Source: Kribbella sp. VKM Ac-2569 (GTDB taxonomy: Bacteria > Actinomycetota > Actinomycetes > Propionibacteriales > Kribbellaceae). Taken from it: a stretch of DNA of 64,000 nt. Within the stretch, counting starts at the first letter, position 1. Each line of letters begins with the position of its first letter. Under the pieces are notes generated by a model that was not told the origin of the DNA, did not search any database, and saw only the letters and a program-made list of their open reading frames with translations. The stretch spans positions 62,001 through 126,000 of the forward strand of contig NZ_SGXJ01000003.1 in NCBI RefSeq assembly GCF_004216905.1, read 5' to 3'. A program made the translations under genes and the position numbers. Below are positions 41,755 to 49,605 of this stretch, piece by piece.

Positions 41755-42957
41755 GTGACGGTTATTGCCGGGGGTGTTGCCGGAGGCGCCGCGGCTGCGC
41801 GCCCGCAGCTGATCCGCGAGATCAACGAGCAGGTGCTGCTCGACCACATCCGGCGGTCCGGGCCGATCTCACGTACCGAGCTCGCCGGGCTCACCGGTCT
41901 GTCGAAGCCGACCGTGTCCGCGGCGCTGAGCTCGCTGGAGCGGACCGGTCTCGTGCACGTGACGGGACAGCGCACCGGCGTACCCGGGCCGGCGGCCAGT
42001 CTGTACGAGGTGCGGCCCGAGGCGGGGTTCGTGCTTGGACTCGACGTTGGGCGCGAGTACCTGCGTGGTGGGATCGCGGATCTCGCGGGGACGGTGCGCT
42101 CGCGGTTGAGTGTGCGGACCAAGGCGGGTGACGCGATGGCCCGCATCCAGGAGCTCGTGGATCTGACGGCGACACTCGCGGCCGAGGCCGGCATCGAGGT
42201 CACGCAACTCACCCAGACCGTGCTCGGCAGCCCCGGTGTCTACGATCCCCGGCTCGATGCGCTGACGCTGACCGGCCGGCTGTCCGGCTGGGATTCGCCG
42301 GCGACCCTGGCTGCGCTGCGTGAGCGTTTCGGACCGACGCTGATGATCGAGAACGATGTGGACGCGGCGGCCATCGCGGAGCGTGCGCACGGGCATGGGC
42401 GGGACGTTGACAGCTTCGCATTCGTCTCGGTCGGTACCGGTATCGGTATGGGCCTGGTGCTCGACGGCAAGCTGCGGCACGGGTCGCATGGTGTGGCGGG
42501 GGAGATCGGGTACCTGCCGTTCACCGAGGGCAGCGGCAGCGATCCACGGGACGCGCGGAAGCGAGGCGGGTTCGATGCGTCCGCGTCGGCGGCTGCCGTC
42601 GTACGGGCCGCGCGGCGGGCCGGTGTCCGTGGGGCGTCGACGGCGGAGAAGGTGTTCGCGGCCGCGGTCCGGGGTGATCCGCTCGCGGCCGCGGTCGTCG
42701 CCGAGGAGGCGTTGCTGGTCGCCAAGGCGGTCTGCACGGTCATCACCGTCGTGGATCCCGATCTCGTCGTTCTGGGCGGCGGTATCGGGCAGGCGCCGGG
42801 CTTCCTCGAAGCCGTCACCAAACAGCTGCGTCAGCTTGCCCCGGTGATGCCGGAGGTGAAGGCGAGCGTGCTCGGTACCGAGACAGTGGTGGCGGGCTGC
42901 CTCGCCGCAGGACTCGATCGCGCCTGGAAGACACTCGTCGGAAACTCGGCCGGTTAA
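41755..42957 (+). CDS. ROK-family transcriptional repressor (2)
   Basis: A 400-residue regulator. The N-terminal winged HTH is RSGPISRTELAGLTGLSKPT, followed by a ROK sugar-sensing domain (VLGLDVGREYLRGGIADLAG; SVGTGIGMGLVLDGKLRHG; LVVLGGGIGQAP). The zinc motif region reads GSHGVAGEIGYLPF without the Cys cluster. GAGGGGG precedes the GTG. It is divergent from the kinase/importer operon, which it very likely represses through the inverted repeat at 41659. Confidence 0.92.
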   Translation: MTVIAGGVAGGAAAARPQLIREINEQVLLDHIRRSGPISRTELAGLTGLSKPTVSAALSSLERTGLVHVTGQRTGVPGPAASLYEVRPEAGFVLGLDVGREYLRGGIADLAGTVRSRLSVRTKAGDAMARIQELVDLTATLAAEAGIEVTQLTQTVLGSPGVYDPRLDALTLTGRLSGWDSPATLAALRERFGPTLMIENDVDAAAIAERAHGHGRDVDSFAFVSVGTGIGMGLVLDGKLRHGSHGVAGEIGYLPFTEGSGSDPRDARKRGGFDASASAAAVVRAARRAGVRGASTAEKVFAAAVRGDPLAAAVVAEEALLVAKAVCTVITVVDPDLVVLGGGIGQAPGFLEAVTKQLRQLAPVMPEVKASVLGTETVVAGCLAAGLDRAWKTLVGNSAG

Positions 42958-42977
42958 CCGGACGTAAACTGTCCGCA

Positions 42978-43358
42978 ATGCCTACTAGGGTGCGAGCTAT
43001 GGCTATCGCTAAGTACCCGAGTTTCGTGCTGGACTGCCCGGACGCTGCCGTCCTGAGCCAGTTCTACGGTGAGTTGCTGGGCTGGAAGGTGGAGGCCCGC
43101 GACGACTGGGCCGACATCCGCCCGGAGGACGGGGGCAACTGCATCTCGTTCCAGCAGGTGAAGGACTTCAAGGCGCCGTCGTGGCCGAGTCAGGACGTTC
43201 CGCAGCAGTTGCACCTCGACGTCATGGTGGAGGACCTCGACGCGGCGGAGCCCGAAGTACTCGCGCTCGGCGCGACCAAACCTGACCACCAGCCCGGTAC
43301 GTCGTTCCGCGTCTTCCTCGACCCCGCTGGACACCCGTTCTGCCTGTGCGTCGACTGA
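42978..43358 (+). CDS. VOC-family (glyoxalase-like) protein
   Basis: A 126-residue single-domain vicinal-oxygen-chelate protein, with FVLDCPDAAVLSQFYGELLGW near the start, LHLDVMVEDLDAA in the middle and FRVFLDPAGHPFCLCVD at the end, the standard VOC order. TAAACT (42965-42970) ends seven bases before the ATG (leaderless); a second ATG at 43008 is possible. It may detoxify or bind a small aromatic or electrophile; the ligand is unknown. Confidence 0.85.
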   Translation: MPTRVRAMAIAKYPSFVLDCPDAAVLSQFYGELLGWKVEARDDWADIRPEDGGNCISFQQVKDFKAPSWPSQDVPQQLHLDVMVEDLDAAEPEVLALGATKPDHQPGTSFRVFLDPAGHPFCLCVD

Positions 43359-43373
43359 CCGTAGGGTGAGGGG

Positions 43374-43778
43374 GTGACGAGCTGGCGGGAGGAGCGACGG
43401 CAGGCGGCGGTCGAGCATGCAGCCGCGCTGGAGCGCAAGAAGGCGTCCGAGAGTGCTCAGGCGCGGGAGTTGCTGGCCGGCTTCATCGAGACCCTGAAGG
43501 AGCGCGGCGTCGAGCCCGAGCCGCTGCGTGCTCAGGTGATCGGTTCGAACGCCAGCTACCGCACCGATCTCATCGGGTGGTACCTGCGCCGCAACCGCTC
43601 GCTCGCCGTGGACGTCGACGGGAACTTCTACATCCTCGGCGTACCCGCCAGCCTCAAGTCCCGCGTCGCCGGCGTCCGCGTGCTGCCGTCGGACCCGCCG
43701 CTCGTCGTCGGTCAGGGCGCCCGTGACGGCGAGTCGATGCCGCTCGCCGAGTTGCTACGCCTTCGGCTCGAGTCCTAG
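43374..43778 (+). CDS. Small conserved-looking protein of unknown function
   Basis: A 134-residue protein that I cannot assign. The first third is a charged helix (WREERRQAAVEHAAALERKKA), followed by a compact alpha/beta portion (GWYLRRNRSLAVDVDGNFYILGVPA). It has no signal peptide or membrane segment. TAGGGT (43362-43367) ends six bases before the GTG, a leaderless start independent of the VOC gene 15 bp upstream. Its end overlaps the convergent HxlR gene by 24 bases. Confidence 0.7.
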   Translation: MTSWREERRQAAVEHAAALERKKASESAQARELLAGFIETLKERGVEPEPLRAQVIGSNASYRTDLIGWYLRRNRSLAVDVDGNFYILGVPASLKSRVAGVRVLPSDPPLVVGQGARDGESMPLAELLRLRLES

Positions 43779-44261
43779 GACGCTCGCGATCAACGCCGTA
43801 CCGGGCGCAGTCCGCCCGCCCGGACCCGGCGACGGCTCGACGTCGCCCATCTCCAACGCCTCACCGCACTCCGAGCAGGAGACCGTCGGGGTCGTGACCT
43901 TGCCGCAGGTCGTGTGGGTGAACCGGATCGGCTGACCTGCCGGGGGAGTCGCCCAGCGGTCGCCCCAGGCGGTGAGCGCCATCAGGATCGGCACGAGCTC
44001 CTGACCCGCGTCGGTCAGCTCGTAGCTGTAGCGCACCGGGTTCTGCTGGTACGGCGTACGTCGTACCAGGCCGCCGTCGACGAGCGTGGCGAGCCGGTCG
44101 GTGAGTAGGTTGCGGGAGATACCGAGGTCCGTGACGAACTGGTCGAAGCGGTGCAGGCCCAGGTAGAGATCGCGCAGCACCAAGGGCGTCCACCAGTCGC
44201 CGATCAGCTCGAGGGACTGGGCGAGCGAGCAGTGCATCGAGGCGAAGCTGGTGTTCCGCAT
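43755..44261 (-). CDS. HxlR-family regulator with C-terminal Cys-rich tail
   Basis: A 168-residue regulator. The HxlR winged helix occupies residues 8-105 (CSLAQSLELIGDWWTPLVLRD; RFDQFVTDLGISRNLLTDRL), then a tail with His and Cys residues (HTTCGKVTTPTVSCSECGEAL) that looks like a small zinc ribbon and is not part of the minimal family. The ATG at 44261 follows TACACT by seven bases on the minus strand (leaderless). It is divergent from an NTF2-like gene that is also leaderless, only 54 bp apart, so each probably affects the other. Confidence 0.88.
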   Translation of the reverse strand: MRNTSFASMHCSLAQSLELIGDWWTPLVLRDLYLGLHRFDQFVTDLGISRNLLTDRLATLVDGGLVRRTPYQQNPVRYSYELTDAGQELVPILMALTAWGDRWATPPAGQPIRFTHTTCGKVTTPTVSCSECGEALEMGDVEPSPGPGGRTAPGTALIASVLGLEPKA

Positions 44262-44315
44262 GCCCTCGAGTGTAGTCAGTTGCGTCATTGAACTCACTAT
44301 GGCTACGGTGGCGAC

Positions 44316-44774
44316 ATGGGGATCTACCACTGGATCGTGGCGCGGCAGGTGCGGAACGCGTTCACGCAGATCAGTTCGGGCAACTGGGAGGCGATGGTGG
44401 CCGGGATGGCGCCGTCGTTCACGTACCGGTTCTACGGAGATCACGCGCTCGGCGGTGAGCGGCGTACGCACGAGGCGCTACGGCGCTGGTGGGAGCGCTG
44501 CTTCCGGCTGCTGCCGGGGACGCAGTTCGAGGTGCAGGACGTGCTGGTCGCCGGCTGGCCGTGGAACACGCAGGTCGCGACCGCGGTCACCGTGCACGTG
44601 AACGTCGTGGACGGGTCGACGTACGAGAACGTCGTGCACCAGTTCCTGCGGATCAAGTGGGGCAAGATCACCGACGTCCGGACCCTCGAGGACACCGCAG
44701 TCCTGCAGCGCACCCTCGACCGGTTGGCCGCTGCTGGGTACGCCGAAGCACACGCGGAGCCCATCGTCGGATAA
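44316..44774 (+). CDS. SnoaL/NTF2-like domain protein
   Basis: A 152-residue alpha+beta-barrel protein with a compact NTF2-fold pattern (ISSGNWEAMVAGMAPSFTYR near the start, HQFLRIKWGKITDVRTLED near the end). TACGGT (44304-44309) ends six bases before the ATG (leaderless). It faces the HxlR gene across 54 bp, suggesting that it is the HxlR target. It could be an isomerase/hydrolase or a ligand carrier; no catalytic residues stand out. Confidence 0.8.
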   Translation: MGIYHWIVARQVRNAFTQISSGNWEAMVAGMAPSFTYRFYGDHALGGERRTHEALRRWWERCFRLLPGTQFEVQDVLVAGWPWNTQVATAVTVHVNVVDGSTYENVVHQFLRIKWGKITDVRTLEDTAVLQRTLDRLAAAGYAEAHAEPIVG

Positions 44775-44847
44775 CGAGATCTTCCGCCGCCGCAAGCCAG
44801 GATCTACCTTGTGGAAACATTTTCCTGCGAGCGATCCGGAGCGAGCC

Positions 44848-45897
44848 ATGCGGTCGAAGACCTTGAAGGCCTCTGTTGCCCTGACCTCCGCTGCCGTGCT
44901 GACCTTGGCGGCTCTCACCGCTCCGGCCGCCGACGCGAAGCCACCGACTGGCGCCACGACCGCGAAGGCTCTGGTGTTCATTCCGAACCCGGTCCAGTCG
45001 AGCGGTAATCAGGCGCTCACGGACCAGAAGGATTCGGCGACGGCCGTTCCGCGCGGCGCCTACTACGAGGTGACGCTGACCGACCTGGACGGCTCGGGAT
45101 ACTTGAACGGCACCTGGGCGAACGTGAAGAGCACCACCGGCACTCCGGCGTACACCACGAACGGCACCTACTTCTACGACCGGCACGACGACCAGTTCGA
45201 GCAGGTGATGTCGTACTTCTGGGGGACACAGTCGCAGAAGTACCTGCAGTCGCTCGGTTTCGGCCGCGACCTGCCGGCGGTGAACGCGGAAAGCCAGGAC
45301 TACAAGGTCGACCAGTACGGCGTGGACAACTCGTTCTCCTGGGACAAGCACGACACGATCACCCTCGGCAAGGGCGGCGTGGACGACGCCGAGGACGGCG
45401 AGGTGATCGTCCACGAGACCGGTCACGCTGTGCACGACGCGCAGGTTCCCGGCTTCGGGACGTCACTCGAAGCGGGCTCCATCGGTGAAGGATGGGGCGA
45501 CTACTTCGCGGTGACCGTGGGCGACTGGGTGGCGAAGCAGTACGGCGTACCCGTCGCGGCGGATCTGGCCTGCGTAATGGACTGGGACGCGACGTCGTAC
45601 ACCTCGACCGAGCCGCACTGCCTGCGCCGTCTCGACGCGGGCAAGCACTACCCCGAGGACGTCGAAGGCGAAGTGCACGCGGACGGGGAGATCTGGTCCC
45701 AGGCCCTGTTCCAGATCCGGACCGCGCTCGGCCCGGCGGTGGCCGACCGGATCATCGTCGACGCGCAGTTCGGATTCGCGCCGGACACGAGTTTCGCGGC
45801 CGCGGCACAGCGAACCGTGGCGACCGCGCGGTCGCTGTACGGCCCGAGCCAGGCGTCCGTCGTCCAGAAAGCCTTCGCGGATCGCGGCATCCTCTGA
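44848..45897 (+). CDS. Secreted M36 (fungalysin)-like metallopeptidase
   Basis: A 349-residue secreted protease. The Sec signal (KASVALTSAAVLTLAALTAP, cleaved near ADA) is followed by a short pro-segment and a thermolysin-fold catalytic part with HETGH (His189, Glu190, His193) and the third ligand Glu214 in GEGWGDYFA. The HADGEIWSQALFQIR block is typical of M36. It is shorter than fungal fungalysins because the large propeptide is missing. The ATG at 44848 has GGAG upstream; TACCTT at 44806 may be the -10. A strong terminator follows. Confidence 0.85.
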   Translation: MRSKTLKASVALTSAAVLTLAALTAPAADAKPPTGATTAKALVFIPNPVQSSGNQALTDQKDSATAVPRGAYYEVTLTDLDGSGYLNGTWANVKSTTGTPAYTTNGTYFYDRHDDQFEQVMSYFWGTQSQKYLQSLGFGRDLPAVNAESQDYKVDQYGVDNSFSWDKHDTITLGKGGVDDAEDGEVIVHETGHAVHDAQVPGFGTSLEAGSIGEGWGDYFAVTVGDWVAKQYGVPVAADLACVMDWDATSYTSTEPHCLRRLDAGKHYPEDVEGEVHADGEIWSQALFQIRTALGPAVADRIIVDAQFGFAPDTSFAAAAQRTVATARSLYGPSQASVVQKAFADRGIL

Positions 45898-45908
45898 TCC
45901 CTTTCTGA

Positions 45909-45946
45909 CCGAGTTTCCGGGCCTGGCCGGAAACTCGGGTGCGTTT
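45909..45946 (+). terminator. Intrinsic terminator after the metallopeptidase
   Basis: CCGAGTTTCCGG (45909-45920) pairs perfectly with CCGGAAACTCGG (45927-45938) over a 6-nt loop and is followed shortly by GTTTTG. It is the best intrinsic terminator in the window. Confidence 0.8.
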
Positions 45947-45975
45947 TGTCGGTGGTCGCGGCTACGGTCGGTCGA

Positions 45976-47784
45976 GTGCTGACGCTGCTGCGGTACGGAG
46001 TGCGGGTTGCACCTGGAGGCACCCTTCTGACGATGGGTCTGGCTGTCCTCGGTTCGCTGCTGGGGATGGCGGTCACGTTGCTGACCGGCCGGGTCGTCGG
46101 GGCGGTTCCAGGTGTGATCGACGGCGGCCCGGACGCGATGCCGATCGGCGAGTTCGGCTGGCTGCTGGGCGGACTGCTCGCGGTGTTCGTCATCGACAGC
46201 CTGACGCCGGCGGTGCAGCAGGTCGCGTCGCTGGTGATGGACGCCGGCCTGGTCCGCGCGATCGGCACCGGCATCACCGAGCCGCTGCTCAAACCCCGCC
46301 GGATCGAGCACCTCGAGGACTCCGAAGTACTGGACGTGCAGGAGCGCGCGAAAGGTAAAGGCGGCTTCCACCTCGCCCAGGGGCTCGGGCAGTTGCCGTG
46401 GTTGATCGCGAGCCGGGTGACGCTGGTCGGCTCCGCGGTGATCGTCGGCGTGATGTTCGCGTGGTGGGTGGCGGCGATGCTGGTCGCGGTCACAATCCTG
46501 CTGGAGTGGTACGGCGGCCGCCTGATCGAGCGCGAGGTCGACGTCTGGTGGGGCAACACCGAGGAGCAGCGCCGGGCGAACTACCTCTTCAACTTGGGTA
46601 TGCGTGACGCGCCGAAAGAGTTGCGCGTGTTCGGTCTGCACAACTGGCTCGTGGAGCGGTATGTCCGCGAATGGACGGCCGGCTACCGCCCGGTCTGGGC
46701 ACGCCGCCGGCGGAACGCGAAGTGGTCCTTGCTGATCGGCGGCGTCCATCTGATCGCGAACGGCGTCGCGATCCTCGCCGTCGGTCGCGCCGCCTACAAC
46801 GGAACGCTCCCGCTCACACAGGTCGCGACCACGCTGCCCGCGATCCTCGCGATCGGTCAGGCGAACAATGGGTACGGCGTGGCGCAGGTACGCCGCGGAC
46901 TGTCGGCGTACCGCGCGATGCGGGATCTCAGCGCAACGATCGACGAGCGGCACCCGGAGCCGGCCGTGACCACGAAGCATCGGATCGAGACGATGCCGGC
47001 TCGCGAGATCACGTTCGAGAAGGTGAGCTTCCACTACCCGGGCTCGGAGGTCGCCGTACTGCGTGACCTCGACCTCACGATCCGCGCCCGGGAAGCGCTC
47101 GCACTCGTCGGGGTCAACGGTGCGGGCAAGTCCACGCTGGTGAAGCTGCTCGGTGGTGCGTACAAGCCGACGAGCGGGCGGATTCTCGTCGACGGGGTCG
47201 ATCTCGCGGACCTGGACCTGGCCGTGTGGCAGCGGCGGGTGGCGGCGATCGTGCAGGACTTCCTGCGGTTCCCGCTGTCGGTGACGGACAACGTCGTGTT
47301 CGGCGCGGTCGAGCGCGCGGGTGACGAGCTCACGCTGGCCAGGGTCGCGCGCGAGTCCGGGATCGACGAGGTCGTACGTCGGCTGCCGAAGGGCTGGGAC
47401 ACCGTGCTGGACAAGACGTTCGACGGCGGCGTCGACCTGTCCGGTGGTGAGTGGCAGCGGGTCGCTCTGGCTCGGGCGTTGTTCGCGGTGCATGCGGGAG
47501 CAGGCGTTCTGGTGCTGGACGAGCCGGCCGCGGCGCTCGACGTACGGGCCGAGGCCGAGCTGGTCGAGCGCTACCTGGAGCTGACCTCCGGGGTGGCGTC
47601 GCTGATCATCTCGCACCGGTTCTCGGTGGTGCGCAACGCGGACCGGATCTGTGTGCTGTCCGACGGCCGGATCGTCGAGGACGGCACACACGAGGAGCTG
47701 CTGGCGCAGGACGGCGAGTATGCCGGGATGTTCCGGCTCCAGGCCGAGCGGTACGTGACGGGGCCGGAGGTTGTCGATGCGTAG
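45976..47784 (+). CDS. ABC exporter half-transporter (1)
   Basis: A 602-residue fusion of a membrane domain (about six helices, residues 1-330) and an ATPase (from about 340). Walker A is GVNGAGKSTLVKLLGG, the signature LSGGEWQRVAL, Walker B GVLVLDEPAAALD and the H-loop LIISHRFSVV. The GTG at 45976 is preferred to an upstream TTG because TACGGT (45963-45968) ends seven bases before it (leaderless). It overlaps the next gene by eight bases, and the two probably form a heterodimer. Cargo unknown. Confidence 0.9.
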   Translation: MLTLLRYGVRVAPGGTLLTMGLAVLGSLLGMAVTLLTGRVVGAVPGVIDGGPDAMPIGEFGWLLGGLLAVFVIDSLTPAVQQVASLVMDAGLVRAIGTGITEPLLKPRRIEHLEDSEVLDVQERAKGKGGFHLAQGLGQLPWLIASRVTLVGSAVIVGVMFAWWVAAMLVAVTILLEWYGGRLIEREVDVWWGNTEEQRRANYLFNLGMRDAPKELRVFGLHNWLVERYVREWTAGYRPVWARRRRNAKWSLLIGGVHLIANGVAILAVGRAAYNGTLPLTQVATTLPAILAIGQANNGYGVAQVRRGLSAYRAMRDLSATIDERHPEPAVTTKHRIETMPAREITFEKVSFHYPGSEVAVLRDLDLTIRAREALALVGVNGAGKSTLVKLLGGAYKPTSGRILVDGVDLADLDLAVWQRRVAAIVQDFLRFPLSVTDNVVFGAVERAGDELTLARVARESGIDEVVRRLPKGWDTVLDKTFDGGVDLSGGEWQRVALARALFAVHAGAGVLVLDEPAAALDVRAEAELVERYLELTSGVASLIISHRFSVVRNADRICVLSDGRIVEDGTHEELLAQDGEYAGMFRLQAERYVTGPEVVDA

Positions 47785-49558
47785 CCTGCGGATCCTCTGG
47801 CTGTGGCTGTCCACGTCCTTCCGGGCCGCGCCCGGGCTGATGGCGATCTCGACCGTGCTGGTTGCGGCCCGCGCGATCACTGCACCGACCCAGACGTACG
47901 GCGTGAGTCGGCTGGTCGACGGGATCGCGTCGGACACGTCGAGCACGATCGCGCTGGGCATCGCCATCATCGTCGGCGGCCTCGCGGTGTCGTTCGTCGC
48001 GGACGGCCTCGGGTGGCCGCTGCAGGACACCGCGCAGGAGCGGATGGCGGGCCGGGTGCACGCCGACCTGCTCGATGTGACGACGGGGATCCCCGGGTTG
48101 TCGCATCACGAGCGGCCCGATGTCGCGGACCGACTCGAGCTGGTGCGCGAGAAGGCGTGGCGGATGGGGGTCGGCGCCGAGGTGCTGCTGTGGGCGTTCG
48201 CCACGGTGACGAACACCGCGACCGTGCTCACGTTGCTCGGATCGGTGCATCCGCTGCTGCTCGTGCTTCCGTTGCTGGGCGGTGCGCGGATCTGGTCGGC
48301 GTACCTGAGCAGCACGCGGCAGAGCAAGGCGTGGGAGGAGTCGATGCCGCAGGAGCGGCTCGTCGACCGGTTGATCGAGGTGGCGAAGGATCCGCGGACC
48401 GGTCTGGAGTTGCGCGTGTTCGGGCTCGGAAAGGTCTTGTTGGACAGGATCTTCACGTTGCAGACGCAGCGGTTCGACCGCCGGGTCGAGGCCGCGCGCT
48501 GGGGCGGGAAGGTGGACGGCTCGGTGCGGCTCGCCTTCGGTCTCGCGTACGCCGCGGCGATCGTCTGGGTCGTCGCGCGGGCGCGGAACGGGCAGGCGTC
48601 CGCGGGAGACGTCGTACTTGTCCTGCTGCTGGCGCCGCAGGTGGATCAGATGACCGGCGGTATCGCGCAGAACGTTTACTGGGTCGGTGAGGTCGTGCGC
48701 AGCTTCGGGCGGTACGACTGGCTGCGCGAGTACGCGAAGCAGAACTCGTGGCGGTCCAGTGTCACGTCGGCGCCCGAGCGGATCACGACCGGCATCGAGT
48801 TGCGGAACGTCGGATTCTCCTATCCTGGTTCGGACTCCGCGGTCCTGAGCGATCTGAACCTCAGCGTGCCGGCCGGGTCGGCGGTCGCGCTGGTGGGGGA
48901 GAACGGCGCCGGCAAGACGACGTTGGTCAAGCTCCTCGCCCGGATGTACGACCCGACGACCGGCCAGATCCTCGTCGACGGCGTGGACCTCGCGACGGTT
49001 CAGCCGGACGCGTGGCGGTCGCAGCTGTCGGCGGGTTTCCAGGACTTCGTGAAGTTCGAGTTCACCGCGCGGGAGGTCGTCGGGATCGGCGACATCGAGC
49101 GGGCGTCGGACGAGGACGCCGTACGGACGGCCGTCGTGCGAGGTGATGCCGAGTCGGTGATCGCCGGGCTGCCACGCGGTCTGGATTCCCAACTGGGCAA
49201 GAAGTTCACGGACGGGGTCGAGCTGTCCGGTGGGCAGTGGCAGCGGCTGGCGCTCGCACGGGCGTTCATGCGCGAACGCCCGCTGCTCCTGCTGCTCGAC
49301 GAGCCGACCGCGGCCCTCGACCCGGAGGCCGAGCACCGGCTCTACGAGCAGTACGCGTCCGCCGCGAAGATCGCCGCGACCGAGACCGGCGGGATCACCG
49401 TCCTGGTGTCCCACCGGTTCTCGACCGTGCGGATGGCGGACCTGATCGTCGTCATGCACCGCGGCCGCGTCGAAGAGGTCGGCACCCACGAAGACCTCCT
49501 CGCGGCCGGCGGCCGCTACGCCGAACTCTTCGAACTCCAGGCCCGCGCCTACCGCTGA
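47777..49558 (+). CDS. ABC exporter half-transporter (2)
   Basis: A 593-residue partner of the preceding protein with the same layout: six-helix membrane domain, then ATPase with Walker A GENGAGKTTLVKLLAR, signature LSGGQWQRLAL, Walker B LLLLDEPTAALDP and H-loop VLVSHRFSTV. GGAGG sits six bases before the ATG. Both subunits keep the Walker B Glu, so neither site is obviously degenerate. No substrate clue is visible. Confidence 0.9.
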   Translation: MRSLRILWLWLSTSFRAAPGLMAISTVLVAARAITAPTQTYGVSRLVDGIASDTSSTIALGIAIIVGGLAVSFVADGLGWPLQDTAQERMAGRVHADLLDVTTGIPGLSHHERPDVADRLELVREKAWRMGVGAEVLLWAFATVTNTATVLTLLGSVHPLLLVLPLLGGARIWSAYLSSTRQSKAWEESMPQERLVDRLIEVAKDPRTGLELRVFGLGKVLLDRIFTLQTQRFDRRVEAARWGGKVDGSVRLAFGLAYAAAIVWVVARARNGQASAGDVVLVLLLAPQVDQMTGGIAQNVYWVGEVVRSFGRYDWLREYAKQNSWRSSVTSAPERITTGIELRNVGFSYPGSDSAVLSDLNLSVPAGSAVALVGENGAGKTTLVKLLARMYDPTTGQILVDGVDLATVQPDAWRSQLSAGFQDFVKFEFTAREVVGIGDIERASDEDAVRTAVVRGDAESVIAGLPRGLDSQLGKKFTDGVELSGGQWQRLALARAFMRERPLLLLLDEPTAALDPEAEHRLYEQYASAAKIAATETGGITVLVSHRFSTVRMADLIVVMHRGRVEEVGTHEDLLAAGGRYAELFELQARAYR

Positions 49559-49569
49559 ACCCGTGTGAC

Positions 49570-49596
49570 GGTCACAGACGACGCTGTTGTTCTGTC
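49570..49596 (+). promoter_or_regulatory. ECF41-type promoter of the ferritin-like gene
   Basis: GGTCACA (49570-49576), exactly 16 bases, TGTC (49593-49596) continuing TTAACG. Only nine bases separate the -10 from the ATG, so this transcript would be leaderless. As at 12163, the -35 forms TGTGAC-N-GTCACA. Confidence 0.7.
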
Positions 49597-49605
49597 TTAA
49601 CGGGT

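Noticed and set aside
46482..46509. GGTCACA inside the first ABC exporter gene as another ECF41-type promoter
   Set aside because: There is no GTC at 16 bases, and it is mid-gene with no start nearby. The same holds for GTCACA in the genes near 36694, 54070 and 54648.
45463..48030. Very long open frame on the minus strand opposite the metallopeptidase and ABC exporter
   Set aside because: It is Arg/Pro/Asp-rich with no recognisable motif and lies opposite clear genes; in GC-rich DNA such antisense frames are by-products of third-position GC.
49543..49569. Minus-strand ECF41-type promoter from the TGTGAC at 49564
   Set aside because: No GTC lies 16 bases away on that strand and no minus-strand gene follows.
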